Assembly: GCA_913052655.1 (NCBI GenBank)
Contig: CAJXFN010000027.1
Span: forward strand, 1 to 13,369
DNA: 13,369 bases
Source of the DNA: an uncultured Flavobacteriales bacterium
Lineage (GTDB): Bacteria > Bacteroidota > Bacteroidia > Flavobacteriales > BACL11
Direction: 5' to 3'
Below, piece after piece: positions 6,651-13,369 of the stretch (its first letter is position 1; the number at the start of each line of letters is the position of its first letter). The notes under the pieces were generated by a model, which made no database searches, had not been told where the DNA came from, and was given only the letters and a program-made list of their open reading frames with translations. Made by a program: the position numbers and the translations under genes.

Positions 6651-6774
6651 TTAATTATTTTTTTATAAAAAAATTATATTGAAGTAAGTATCTTTTTCGT
6701 CCTCAAGTTTAGTAAAATGAATAAAAAATCGAAAAAAACAGGTAAAATTTAAGTAAAATAACATTAAAATGCTT

Positions 6775-6810
6775 AAAAAAGACTTTTTTTTGACAAAAAA
6801 GACTTTTTTT
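6775..6810. repeat. Direct repeat AAAAAAGACTTTTTTT, 20-bp period
   Basis: The same 16 bases occur at 6775-6790 and 6795-6810, separated by TGAC. Each copy is itself an A6-GAC-T7 inverted repeat. It lies 20 bp beyond the trxB stop. On the - strand it could act as a weak AT-only terminator for trxB, since T runs follow each A run, but there is no GC-rich stem. Its period equals two helical turns, like the nearby phased array. Confidence 0.75.
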
Positions 6811-6829
6811 AATTAATGAAATAATAATA

Positions 6830-7777
6830 TTATTCTTGTTCTGCTAAGAATCTTTCTGCATCTAAAGCCGCCATACATCCCGTACCTGCAGAGGTAACAG
6901 CTTGTCTGTAGACATGATCTGAAATATCTCCTGCTGCAAATACACCATCTACTCCAGTTTTTGTTGTTCCAGCCTCTATTAATAAATATCCATTTTCATC
7001 CATCTCTAATTGTCCTTTAAAAAGTTGTGAGTTCGGAGTATGTCCAATTGCAACAAAAAATCCGGAACAAGGTACTATTGTTTCTTCACCAGTTTGGTTA
7101 TTGTATGCTGTTACACTTTCTACACCTATAGGTCCAGGTTCTCCATTTATACTTTTAGTCTCATGATTAAACAAAACTTTTAGATTTGGTGTGTTGAATA
7201 CTCTATGTTGCATTGCTTTTGAAGCTCTCATTTCATCCCTTCGAACTAACATTGTTACGTTATTACACATTTTAGCTAAATAAGTAGCTTCTTCAGCAGC
7301 TGTATCTCCAGCTCCTACTACTACTACATCCTTTCCTTTATAAAAGAATCCATCACAAGTAGCGCATGCGGAAACTCCATAGCCATTTAATCTTTTCTCA
7401 TCTTCTATTCCTAACCATTTTGCGGAAGCTCCTGTAGCAATAATTATTGTTTCTGCTAGTACATTTTTATTTTCATCAATTTCAACTTTAAATGGTCTTT
7501 GTGATAAATCTACTTTTGTAACCATTCCCCATCTAGTGTCAGTTCCAAAACGTTCGGCTTGTTTTTTTAAATCTTCCATCATTTCTGGTCCAGTTATTCC
7601 ATTAGGATATCCAGGGAAATTATCTACATCAGTAGTTGTAGTTAATTGTCCTCCAGGTTGAAGTCCTTGTATCACTACAGGTTTTAGATCTGCTCTTGCG
7701 GCATAAATTGCAGCAGTATATCCTGCTGGTCCTGAACCTATTATCAGTACTTCAATTTTTTCTATATCTGTATTCAT
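6830..7777 (-). CDS. trxB: Thioredoxin-disulfide reductase
   Basis: This is a cytoplasmic FAD enzyme that passes electrons from NADPH to thioredoxin. At 315 residues it is a full-length low-molecular-weight TrxB. The N-terminal FAD site is GSGPAGYTAA (14-23), with PGGQL and NFPG nearby. The redox disulfide is C138-A-T-C141 in SACATCDGFF. The NADPH domain has VVGAGDTAAEEA (153-164) and the phosphate-binding VRRDEMRAS (178-186). The C-terminal FAD motif is GVFAAGDISD (278-287), followed by RQAVTSAGTGCMAALDAERFL. All catalytic and cofactor motifs are intact. The gene follows the DUF4249 gene after 45 bp on the same strand and has its own -7 element, so it is probably transcribed separately. No thioredoxin gene is in this window. 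Confidence 0.97.
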   Translation of the reverse strand: MNTDIEKIEVLIIGSGPAGYTAAIYAARADLKPVVIQGLQPGGQLTTTTDVDNFPGYPNGITGPEMMEDLKKQAERFGTDTRWGMVTKVDLSQRPFKVEIDENKNVLAETIIIATGASAKWLGIEDEKRLNGYGVSACATCDGFFYKGKDVVVVGAGDTAAEEATYLAKMCNNVTMLVRRDEMRASKAMQHRVFNTPNLKVLFNHETKSINGEPGPIGVESVTAYNNQTGEETIVPCSGFFVAIGHTPNSQLFKGQLEMDENGYLLIEAGTTKTGVDGVFAAGDISDHVYRQAVTSAGTGCMAALDAERFLAEQE

Positions 7778-7792
7778 TTTATAAATTTTTTA

Positions 7793-7800
7793 CAAATATA
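7793..7800 (-). promoter_or_regulatory. trxB -7 element (TATATTTG)
   Basis: A perfect TAnnTTTG on the - strand, 15 bases before the trxB ATG at 7777, inside the 45-bp gap after the DUF4249 gene. It predicts a leader of about 10 bases. No -33 TTG is evident. Confidence 0.55.
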
Positions 7801-7822
7801 AAATAGTTAGTTTAATAAATAA

Positions 7823-8842
7823 TTAAAATATATCAAGTATTTCTGGTAAATATTCATCATATATAATTGTATCCTTTATCACCGGAACTTTATAGTATTT
7901 AGTTCCATACCCACTCCAGACTCCTAAACCTCCAATTATATTTGTTGTAAGATTTGCTGGTTCAGCAAATGGATTTCCTCCAGATGTTGCATTTCTTACT
8001 ACACCTCTCCAAAATTTCATTGATGCATTATCAACTTGACAGAATTTAATTAAAACTATGTCTTCTTTTATTAAAATACTATCCATACCTCCATTGAATT
8101 TTTTATATCTAAGTGTATTGTATTTACCATTAGGAAATCCACCTTCGGGTTTAGGTCTTGGAAAGAATGTTTCGAAAGTAGAACCATTAATCAGTACGTC
8201 AGGTCCACAGTCTACAAGTAACATATTTGGATCAGGTTGATTAATAAAATTTGGTATACTACTATTTGAATCTACATCTACATAGGTTTCCAATCTTTTA
8301 CTTCTAATCAAAATATTGTTTCCTATTGTATCTGGATCTGTATAAACTGCACTAATTTCACATTTCCAAGGCTTATCAACATCTATAGTAGTATCTTTAA
8401 TAAATATTGACTCTAACGGTGCGGAATGTGGAATTGTCGTTGTTGATGTAATAATTTTATTATTCCAATTAATTTTTAGGTTGTATCTGAATCCTTCCTC
8501 TGAAAATGATGGATTAAATTCTAAAAAATTCGTAAAAATTGGAAGTCCAAAAATATCTAGTATTTCTTGATTTATAGTTAAATTAAGGCTGTCAATCTCA
8601 ATATTATTTTCAATTTTGTAAACAACTACATCTGCTTCAGACACAAAAATATTAGAGAATGTATTTGAATCTAATGGGTCAAAATATCCTTGATTTTTAG
8701 ATAAAATTAAGTATGGTGGAAATCCTGGTTCAATATGACCTTCTACAACTAACTTTTCGTCTGCTGCGTCTAATTCTAAAAATATTTCCTCTCTACATGA
8801 AAGGAGTCCTAAAAGTAAAAATAAAATATAATAGTTTTTCAT
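7823..8842 (-). CDS. DUF4249 outer-membrane-associated lipoprotein
   Basis: This 339-residue protein starts with a lipoprotein signal peptide, MKNYYILFLLLGLLSC, with lipobox LLSC and lipidated Cys16. The next residues (REE) are acidic at +3 and +4, which could serve as a Bacteroidota surface-export signal. The mature start, LELDAADEKLVVEGHIEPGFPPYLILSKNQ, followed by beta-rich sequence and an aromatic, Gly-rich end, fits DUF4249, a Bacteroidota family of about 300-400 residues. These genes usually sit next to a TonB-dependent receptor, as here, where the receptor stop is three bases upstream. By analogy with SusD-type partners it may cover or feed the receptor; this is inference, and no substrate is known. 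It is not SusD-like in sequence. Confidence 0.88.
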   Translation of the reverse strand: MKNYYILFLLLGLLSCREEIFLELDAADEKLVVEGHIEPGFPPYLILSKNQGYFDPLDSNTFSNIFVSEADVVVYKIENNIEIDSLNLTINQEILDIFGLPIFTNFLEFNPSFSEEGFRYNLKINWNNKIITSTTTIPHSAPLESIFIKDTTIDVDKPWKCEISAVYTDPDTIGNNILIRSKRLETYVDVDSNSSIPNFINQPDPNMLLVDCGPDVLINGSTFETFFPRPKPEGGFPNGKYNTLRYKKFNGGMDSILIKEDIVLIKFCQVDNASMKFWRGVVRNATSGGNPFAEPANLTTNIIGGLGVWSGYGTKYYKVPVIKDTIIYDEYLPEILDIF

Positions 8843-8845
8843 TTT

Positions 8846-11218
8846 TTAAAAATTAAAGTTCCAAGTTATTGATGGTAGGATTGGAAAAATTGATACTTGA
8901 TATGCTTTTGGGATTAAATTTCCGTTTTGTATATTACCATTTTCTCCTTCTATTGAGTCTTCTAGTCCTAAATATATGAAGTAAGGATTTTTTCGATTGT
9001 ATAAATTATATACTGAAAAATTCCATGAAGAATTAAACTTTTTTGCTTTTTTAGGTTTGTAAGTTGCGCCAAAATCTAATCTGTGATAAGGAATCATTCT
9101 GTAACCATTTCTGGAAGTATATTCAGTGTAAATATTTCCATTAATTATATATCTTTCTGAAGGAAGAGTAATGGAATTTCCAGTAGCATAAACAAAAACA
9201 CTGCTCAATTCCCATGAATCACTTATTTTATATGAGGAAGTTATCGATAAGTCGTGTCTTCTATCGTATTTAGCAGGATATGGATCCCCATTGTTAATTT
9301 CATCAAAAAATCTAGTAGTTTTTGATAGAGTATATCCAATCCAACCGGTCATTTTACCCTTATTTTTTTTAGTGAGAATTTCAATTCCATAAGAATCACC
9401 GTTTCCAAAAGTAAATGAATTGTCACTACTAGAGTTTGTGTTATCCTCAGGTAATATTCCTTCTTTATACTCAATTAAGTTATCCATTTCTTTGTAATAT
9501 AACTCCATTGAAGTTTCAAACATATTATCACTAAAATTTTTAAAATAACCCGCAGCTAGTTGTTTGGAAAACTTTGGTTTTACAACATCAGAACTCGGGA
9601 CCCATAGATCGGTAGGAAGACTTACAGATCCTGTAGAAGCAAGGTGAATATATTGATAATTTTCAGAATATGAAGCTTTTACTGAGGTGGTTGGATTTAT
9701 TTTATATCTCATACTGAATCTTGGTTCTATATGACGGTAATGATTATTAGTGTCAAGTTTTAATTCATTTTGTAAAAATGATAATGGATTTATATCTCCA
9801 CTGTGTTGAAAAGAGGAATATCTTAAACCAATATTTAATTTTAGCACATCATTAATTTCAAAGTCATCACTAATATATATGGCTGATTCATTTGAATATT
9901 GTTTAAATATTTCATCTGGACTAAATATTACCTCACCAGACCTACCAGTAGCATTACCTGGAGTAAATATATGATAAGTGAAATTAGTTCCAAATTTAAT
10001 TTTATGTTTCTGATTTGGAATGTATAGAAAATCAGTTTTACTATTCCAGTCATTAATTCCAGAAAAAATTCTCAATTCAAAATCTGATTGTGCAATATTA
10101 AATTCAAACCTATAATCAGTAAATATTAAAGATGTGTTCATAAATAATTTCTCACTGAACAAATGGTTCCAACGAAGTGAAGTCGTAGCATTTCCCCAAG
10201 GTATTTCAATTCCAAAACCACTTTCACTATCAGAAAAGTTAAATACATCTCTTCCAAAATAGCCACTTAGAAATAATCTGTCTTTATCTGAGATTTTGTA
10301 ATTAATTTTTGTTGTAAGATCATAAAAGTAGTACCCAGATCCAGAAAATGGATTTGGTTCTCCTGTATCAGGATTATCTTTATTTAAAAAAGGTTTAGAA
10401 AGTACATCCACATATGTTCTTCTTCCAGATACAATAAATGAACTTTTATTTTTTTCTAAAGGCCCCTGTAAAGTTAATCTTGAGGAAAGTAATCCAATTC
10501 CACCGTCTGCTTGAAATTTTTTGTTATTTCCATCTTTCATACTTATATCAATAACAGATGAAAGTCTTCCTCCATATTCTGCGGGCATACCGCCCTTAAT
10601 AATATTCATATCTTTGATAGCGTCTGCATTAAAAACTGAAAAAAAACCAAATAGGTGTGCGGCATTATAAACTACTGCTTCGTCTAATAAAACTAGATTT
10701 TGATCCGGGCCTCCTCCTCTAACATATAGTCCAGAATTTCCTTCTCCTCCATTAGAAATCCCTGGTAATAATTGAGCTGCTTTTAAAACATCAACTTCAC
10801 CTAATATTGCGGGTATTGTTTTAACATTTTGTATTTTTAATTTTACTTGACTCATGTTAGTTTTTTCTATATTTTCATCTAAACGTTCACCAGCAATTTC
10901 GACTTCTTGTAATTGAGTCGAATTTTCTCTCATCGCAATATCTATTCTTAGATTTTTGTTTAAATTAATTTCTCTAACTTGAGTTTGTAATCCTATAAAA
11001 GAATATACAATATTGTATTTCCCTTTTGGTAGAGTAATTGAATAAAATCCATACTGATTTGTACTAAATCCTTTGTTACTCGATTGTTCATATACTGATA
11101 CTCCAATCAAATTTTCACCATTAGATTCTTCCTGAACAAAACCGCTTATAGTATAGTTTTGCGAAAGTAATGAGTTAGAAAAAAAGAATATGAGGCTAAA
11201 TAGAAAAATATATCTCAT
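8846..11218 (-). CDS. TonB-dependent outer-membrane receptor with CarboxypepD_reg-like domain
   Basis: This is an energised outer-membrane import channel of 790 residues. A Sec signal peptide covers about 1-20 (FSLIFFFSNSLLSQ). A CarboxypepD_reg-like beta domain spans about 22-100 (TISGFVQEESNGENLIGVSV, FSTNQYGFYSITLPKGKYNI). The LQEVEIAG junction (103-110) follows. The plug domain (about 123-230) includes LLPGISNGGEGNSGLYVRGGGPDQNLVLLDEA and IKGGMPAEYGGRLSSVIDI. The rest is a 22-strand-type barrel rich in aromatic residues, ending in NFNF with a C-terminal Phe, as is usual for outer-membrane barrels. It is not a SusC with a SusD partner; the downstream partner is a DUF4249 lipoprotein three bases away. 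The ligand cannot be read from the sequence, and no iron box, two-component system or sugar enzyme lies nearby to suggest one. Confidence 0.95.
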   Translation of the reverse strand: MRYIFLFSLIFFFSNSLLSQNYTISGFVQEESNGENLIGVSVYEQSSNKGFSTNQYGFYSITLPKGKYNIVYSFIGLQTQVREINLNKNLRIDIAMRENSTQLQEVEIAGERLDENIEKTNMSQVKLKIQNVKTIPAILGEVDVLKAAQLLPGISNGGEGNSGLYVRGGGPDQNLVLLDEAVVYNAAHLFGFFSVFNADAIKDMNIIKGGMPAEYGGRLSSVIDISMKDGNNKKFQADGGIGLLSSRLTLQGPLEKNKSSFIVSGRRTYVDVLSKPFLNKDNPDTGEPNPFSGSGYYFYDLTTKINYKISDKDRLFLSGYFGRDVFNFSDSESGFGIEIPWGNATTSLRWNHLFSEKLFMNTSLIFTDYRFEFNIAQSDFELRIFSGINDWNSKTDFLYIPNQKHKIKFGTNFTYHIFTPGNATGRSGEVIFSPDEIFKQYSNESAIYISDDFEINDVLKLNIGLRYSSFQHSGDINPLSFLQNELKLDTNNHYRHIEPRFSMRYKINPTTSVKASYSENYQYIHLASTGSVSLPTDLWVPSSDVVKPKFSKQLAAGYFKNFSDNMFETSMELYYKEMDNLIEYKEGILPEDNTNSSSDNSFTFGNGDSYGIEILTKKNKGKMTGWIGYTLSKTTRFFDEINNGDPYPAKYDRRHDLSITSSYKISDSWELSSVFVYATGNSITLPSERYIINGNIYTEYTSRNGYRMIPYHRLDFGATYKPKKAKKFNSSWNFSVYNLYNRKNPYFIYLGLEDSIEGENGNIQNGNLIPKAYQVSIFPILPSITWNFNF

Positions 11219-11254
11219 TAATTGATTTTGTTAAAATTTATTATTAATTAAATG

Positions 11255-11262
11255 CAAAGATA
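11255..11262 (-). promoter_or_regulatory. TonB receptor operon -7 element (TATCTTTG)
   Basis: A perfect TAnnTTTG on the - strand, 36 bases before the receptor ATG at 11218, giving a leader of about 30 bases. No TTG occurs at the right -33 distance. This is the likely promoter for the receptor and the DUF4249 gene. Confidence 0.6.
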
Positions 11263-11374
11263 CTAATTGTATAACTAAATAATTTAAAAATTATACAAAA
11301 ATTATTTTTTGTTATTAATGATCTTAATTTTAAAATTATTGCAAAATTTTCTGTTATTTTAGTTTGATATTTTT

Positions 11375-11407
11375 TTTGTATTAAATAAACTTTTTATTTT
11401 AGCTTTA
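11375..11407 (+). promoter_or_regulatory. Promoter of the Bax inhibitor-1 family gene
   Basis: TTTG at 11375-11378 and TAGCTTTA at 11400-11407 are 21 bases apart, the usual Bacteroidota -33/-7 spacing. The -7 box differs from TAnnTTTG only at its last base. The ATG is 25 bases downstream. This is the only promoter in the window where both boxes can be proposed. The rest of the 214-bp divergent gap (11219-11432) is featureless AT-rich sequence apart from the receptor promoter. Confidence 0.45.
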
Positions 11408-11432
11408 TATTAAACAACTAAAAATAGAAATT

Positions 11433-12176
11433 ATGATGAGATCTGGAAATCCAGCGTTAAACAAAAATACATTTAAGAGTCTTACAAATACAAGTGGACG
11501 TGTAATGACTCTAGATGGAGCTGTAAATAAAACAGCAATAAGTCTTACAATCCTTTTAGCAGCAGCTTATTACACTTATTCTCTTCCAATAGAAAGTGCA
11601 TCCAATTTTGTGTGGCCAGGTCTGATTGGAGGTTTTGTTCTAGCACTTATAACAATATTTAAAAAGGAATGGTCTCCTGTAACAGTACCTATTTATGCTG
11701 TACTTGAAGGTCTAGCTTTAGGAGGAATTTCTTTGGTTTACGCTACCGCGTTTGAGCCTGGTATTGTGCCTAAAGCTATATTCCTTACTTTAGGAATCAT
11801 GTTTTCTCTGTTATTTGCTTACAAAACTAAAGTAATAAAACCTACAGAAAACTTTAAGCTTGGCGTGTTTGCAGCAACAGGAGGTATTGCTATAGTATAT
11901 TTAGTTAGTTTAGTAATGAGTTTTTTTGGTAATAGTGGAGGTTTAGCGATTATGGACCCCACCAACTCTTCCATGTTAAGTATAGGATTTTCTTTGTTTG
12001 TTGTAATTATAGCTTCATTAAACCTTGTAATGGATTTTGATTTTATTGAAGAGGCAGCTGAACAAGGAGCTCCAAAATATATGGAATGGTATGGCGCGTT
12101 TGGATTACTGGTTACTTTAGTGTGGTTGTATTTGGAAATTCTTCGATTACTCGCAAAATTAAGTTCAAGAGATTAA
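11433..12176 (+). CDS. Bax inhibitor-1/YccA-family membrane protein
   Basis: This 247-residue integral inner-membrane protein has about seven hydrophobic segments (roughly 31-50, 58-76, 83-104, 113-130, 142-164, 180-200, 218-240). It has a short soluble N-terminus, and VMTLDGAVNKTA just before helix 1 is typical of the bacterial Bax inhibitor-1-like branch. The late loop LNLVMDFDFIEEAAEQGAPKYMEWYGAFGLLVTLVWLYLEILRLL is the strongest family signature and carries conserved acidic residues (D201, D203, E206, E207). Characterised members such as B. subtilis YetJ are pH-sensitive calcium leak channels; whether this one conducts calcium is inference. Two adjacent ATGs (11433 and 11436) could both serve as start. 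It is a single-gene unit with its own promoter and a terminator just after the stop. Confidence 0.92.
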   Translation: MMRSGNPALNKNTFKSLTNTSGRVMTLDGAVNKTAISLTILLAAAYYTYSLPIESASNFVWPGLIGGFVLALITIFKKEWSPVTVPIYAVLEGLALGGISLVYATAFEPGIVPKAIFLTLGIMFSLLFAYKTKVIKPTENFKLGVFAATGGIAIVYLVSLVMSFFGNSGGLAIMDPTNSSMLSIGFSLFVVIIASLNLVMDFDFIEEAAEQGAPKYMEWYGAFGLLVTLVWLYLEILRLLAKLSSRD

Positions 12177-12206
12177 AAAAAGAGGGGATAATAAATCCCC
12201 TTTTTT
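12177..12206. terminator. Bidirectional intrinsic terminator
   Basis: A GGGGAT/ATCCCC stem (12184-12189 with 12195-12200) with an AATAA loop is flanked by a run of A on the left and of T on the right. It therefore works in both directions. It lies directly after the stop of the Bax inhibitor-1 family gene (12174-12176), and on the other strand after the typA stop (12205-12207). Confidence 0.93.
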
Positions 12207-13369
12207 ATTTAGATCTTTTTCTTTCGTGTTCTTTAAGTAGAATTTTTCTTAATCTTAGATGATTTGGAGTGACTTCAACATACTCATCTGCTTGTATGTA
12301 TTCTAAAGATTCTTCTAAACTAAATAAAAGAGGAGGGGATATTTTAACTTTATCATCGGCCCCGGCAGAACGCATATTGCTCATCTTTTTTGTTTTAGTT
12401 ACATTTATGACCAAATCTTCTGCTCTAGTATTTTTACCTATAATCTGTCCCTCATAAATAGCCTGATTTGGTTCTACAAAAAAGGTTCCTCTATCTTGCA
12501 TATTATTTAATGAATAAGGAATTGCGTTCCCTTGTTCCATGGATATTAGAGATCCATTTAGTCTTCCAGGAATTTCACCTTTATATGGTTGAAACTCCTT
12601 AAATCTGTGAGATATAATTGCCTCTCCAGAAGTTACTGTAAGAAGATAATTTCTTAAGCCTAAAATTCCCCTTGAAGGTATAGTAAACTCTAAATGCATT
12701 AAATCTCCTTTGGGTTCCATAATTGTCATTTCACCTTTTCTAATAGTAACTATCTCAATAGCTTTTCCACTAAGATTTTCAGTGATATCAATAGTTAACT
12801 CCTCAATAGGTTCGTGTTTTACTCCATCTATATTCTTAATAATTACCTGTGGTTGACCTATTTGTAGTTCGTATCCTTCCCTTCTCATAGTTTCAATCAA
12901 TACAGAAAGATGTAAAACTCCTCTGCCAAAAACTCTAAAAGTATCTGCAGAATCTGTTTGATCTACTCTAAGTGCAAGATTCCTTTCTTCTTCTTTTTCA
13001 AGTCTTTCTTTTATCTGTCTTGAGGTAACAAATTTACCATCTTGACCAAAAAATGGAGAGTCATTAATGGTAAATGTCATGCTCATAGTTGGTTCATCAA
13101 TTTTAATGGTTGGTAGAGCTTCTGGATTTTCAAAATCAGCTATACTATCTCCGATTTCAAAACCTTCAATACCAGTGATGGCGCAAATTTCTCCAGAGTT
13201 AACCTCTTGCATTTTTCTTTTTTCAAATCCATCAAAAACAAATACTTCCTTGATTTTTGCTTTTACTTTACTTCCGTCTCTTTTACATAGCATTATGTTT
13301 TGATTCTCTTTTACACTTCCTCTATGTACTTTTCCAATCGCAATTCTTCCAATAAAAGAAGAGTAGTCT
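12205..13369 (-). CDS. typA: Ribosome-associated GTPase TypA/BipA, 5'-partial
   Basis: TypA/BipA is a translational GTPase of the EF-G/LepA group that binds 70S ribosomes and affects subunit assembly, cold growth and stress responses. Only the C-terminal 387 residues, about two thirds, are inside the window. The frame is open to the right edge: upstream of the internal ATG at 13293 it continues as DYSSFIGRIAIGKVHRGSVK, a normal TypA stretch, so that ATG is not the start. The fragment has the rest of beta-barrel domain II, then domain III (GRGVLHLSVLIETMRREGYELQIGQPQVI), the EF-G-like domain V (EPKGDLMHLEFTIPSRGILGLR) and the TypA-specific C-terminus (MSNMRSAGADDKVKISPP; ADEYVEVTPNHLRLRKILLKEHERKR). 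The GTPase domain lies outside the window. The gene ends at the bidirectional terminator. Confidence 0.97.
   Translation of the reverse strand, partial: DYSSFIGRIAIGKVHRGSVKENQNIMLCKRDGSKVKAKIKEVFVFDGFEKRKMQEVNSGEICAITGIEGFEIGDSIADFENPEALPTIKIDEPTMSMTFTINDSPFFGQDGKFVTSRQIKERLEKEEERNLALRVDQTDSADTFRVFGRGVLHLSVLIETMRREGYELQIGQPQVIIKNIDGVKHEPIEELTIDITENLSGKAIEIVTIRKGEMTIMEPKGDLMHLEFTIPSRGILGLRNYLLTVTSGEAIISHRFKEFQPYKGEIPGRLNGSLISMEQGNAIPYSLNNMQDRGTFFVEPNQAIYEGQIIGKNTRAEDLVINVTKTKKMSNMRSAGADDKVKISPPLLFSLEESLEYIQADEYVEVTPNHLRLRKILLKEHERKRSK

Noticed and set aside
6689..6696. TATCTTTT as a possible + strand promoter in the spacer
   Set aside because: The last base departs from TAnnTTTG, the nearest TTG is only seven bases upstream, and there is no gene downstream on that strand.
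6717..6752. Tiny + strand frame encoding MNKKSKKTGKI in the AT-rich spacer
   Set aside because: Eleven codons of mostly AAA in a poly-A region with no promoter; expected by chance.
11270..11370. AT-rich inverted repeats (such as AATTTTAAAATT) in the divergent gap considered as operators
   Set aside because: Short A/T-only palindromes are frequent by chance at this base composition.
13067..13303. 78-codon + strand open frame at the right end
   Set aside because: It lies wholly opposite the typA coding sequence, which is clearly the real gene.

Overview
The window is about 13.4 kb of very AT-rich bacterial chromosome. Several features point to Bacteroidota, most likely a flavobacterium-like lineage. 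These are repeated TAnnTTTG promoter -7 elements, no Shine-Dalgarno sequence before any start codon, a TonB-dependent receptor with a CarboxypepD_reg-like N-terminus paired with a DUF4249 lipoprotein, and a Tgt without the usual zinc cysteines. The species cannot be named from this sequence. The content is mostly core housekeeping; there is no phage, transposon, CRISPR array, defence island or biosynthetic cluster.

Layout, left to right. (1) Positions 1-990, + strand: the C-terminal part of an MBL-fold hydrolase, cut by the left edge, followed one base later by a small DUF6356-type membrane protein. A 69-codon unknown gene runs against them on the - strand (974-1183) and overlaps the DUF6356 gene by 17 bp. 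(2) Positions 1278-3962, + strand: a YhcC-type radical SAM protein, then the ABC-F translation factor EttA. (3) Positions 3959-6169, - strand: tgt followed with no gap by an LptF/LptG-family permease, whose stop codon overlaps that of ettA. (4) Positions 6244-6570, + strand: the RNase P RNA gene rnpB, divergent from tgt, with a strong intrinsic terminator. (5) Positions 6571-6829: a non-coding AT-rich spacer with a helically phased GTGTAAAAAA array and a 20-bp-period repeat. (6) Positions 6830-11218, - strand: a TonB-dependent receptor, the DUF4249 lipoprotein and trxB. trxB has its own -7 element. (7) Positions 11433-12176, + strand: a Bax inhibitor-1/YccA-type membrane protein ending at a bidirectional terminator. 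The terminator is shared with typA/bipA, which enters from the right edge on the - strand.

Functionally the window mixes translation and tRNA maturation (rnpB, tgt, ettA, typA), envelope biogenesis and outer-membrane uptake (LptF/G, TonB receptor with DUF4249 lipoprotein), thiol redox control (trxB), and a few proteins of unknown role. I found no convincing new multi-gene system. The points most worth a second look are the phased A-tract array next to rnpB, the 20-bp-period repeat beside it, the Tgt zinc-site loss, the MBL/DUF6356 pair, and very short spacings between -7 elements and start codons at several genes.
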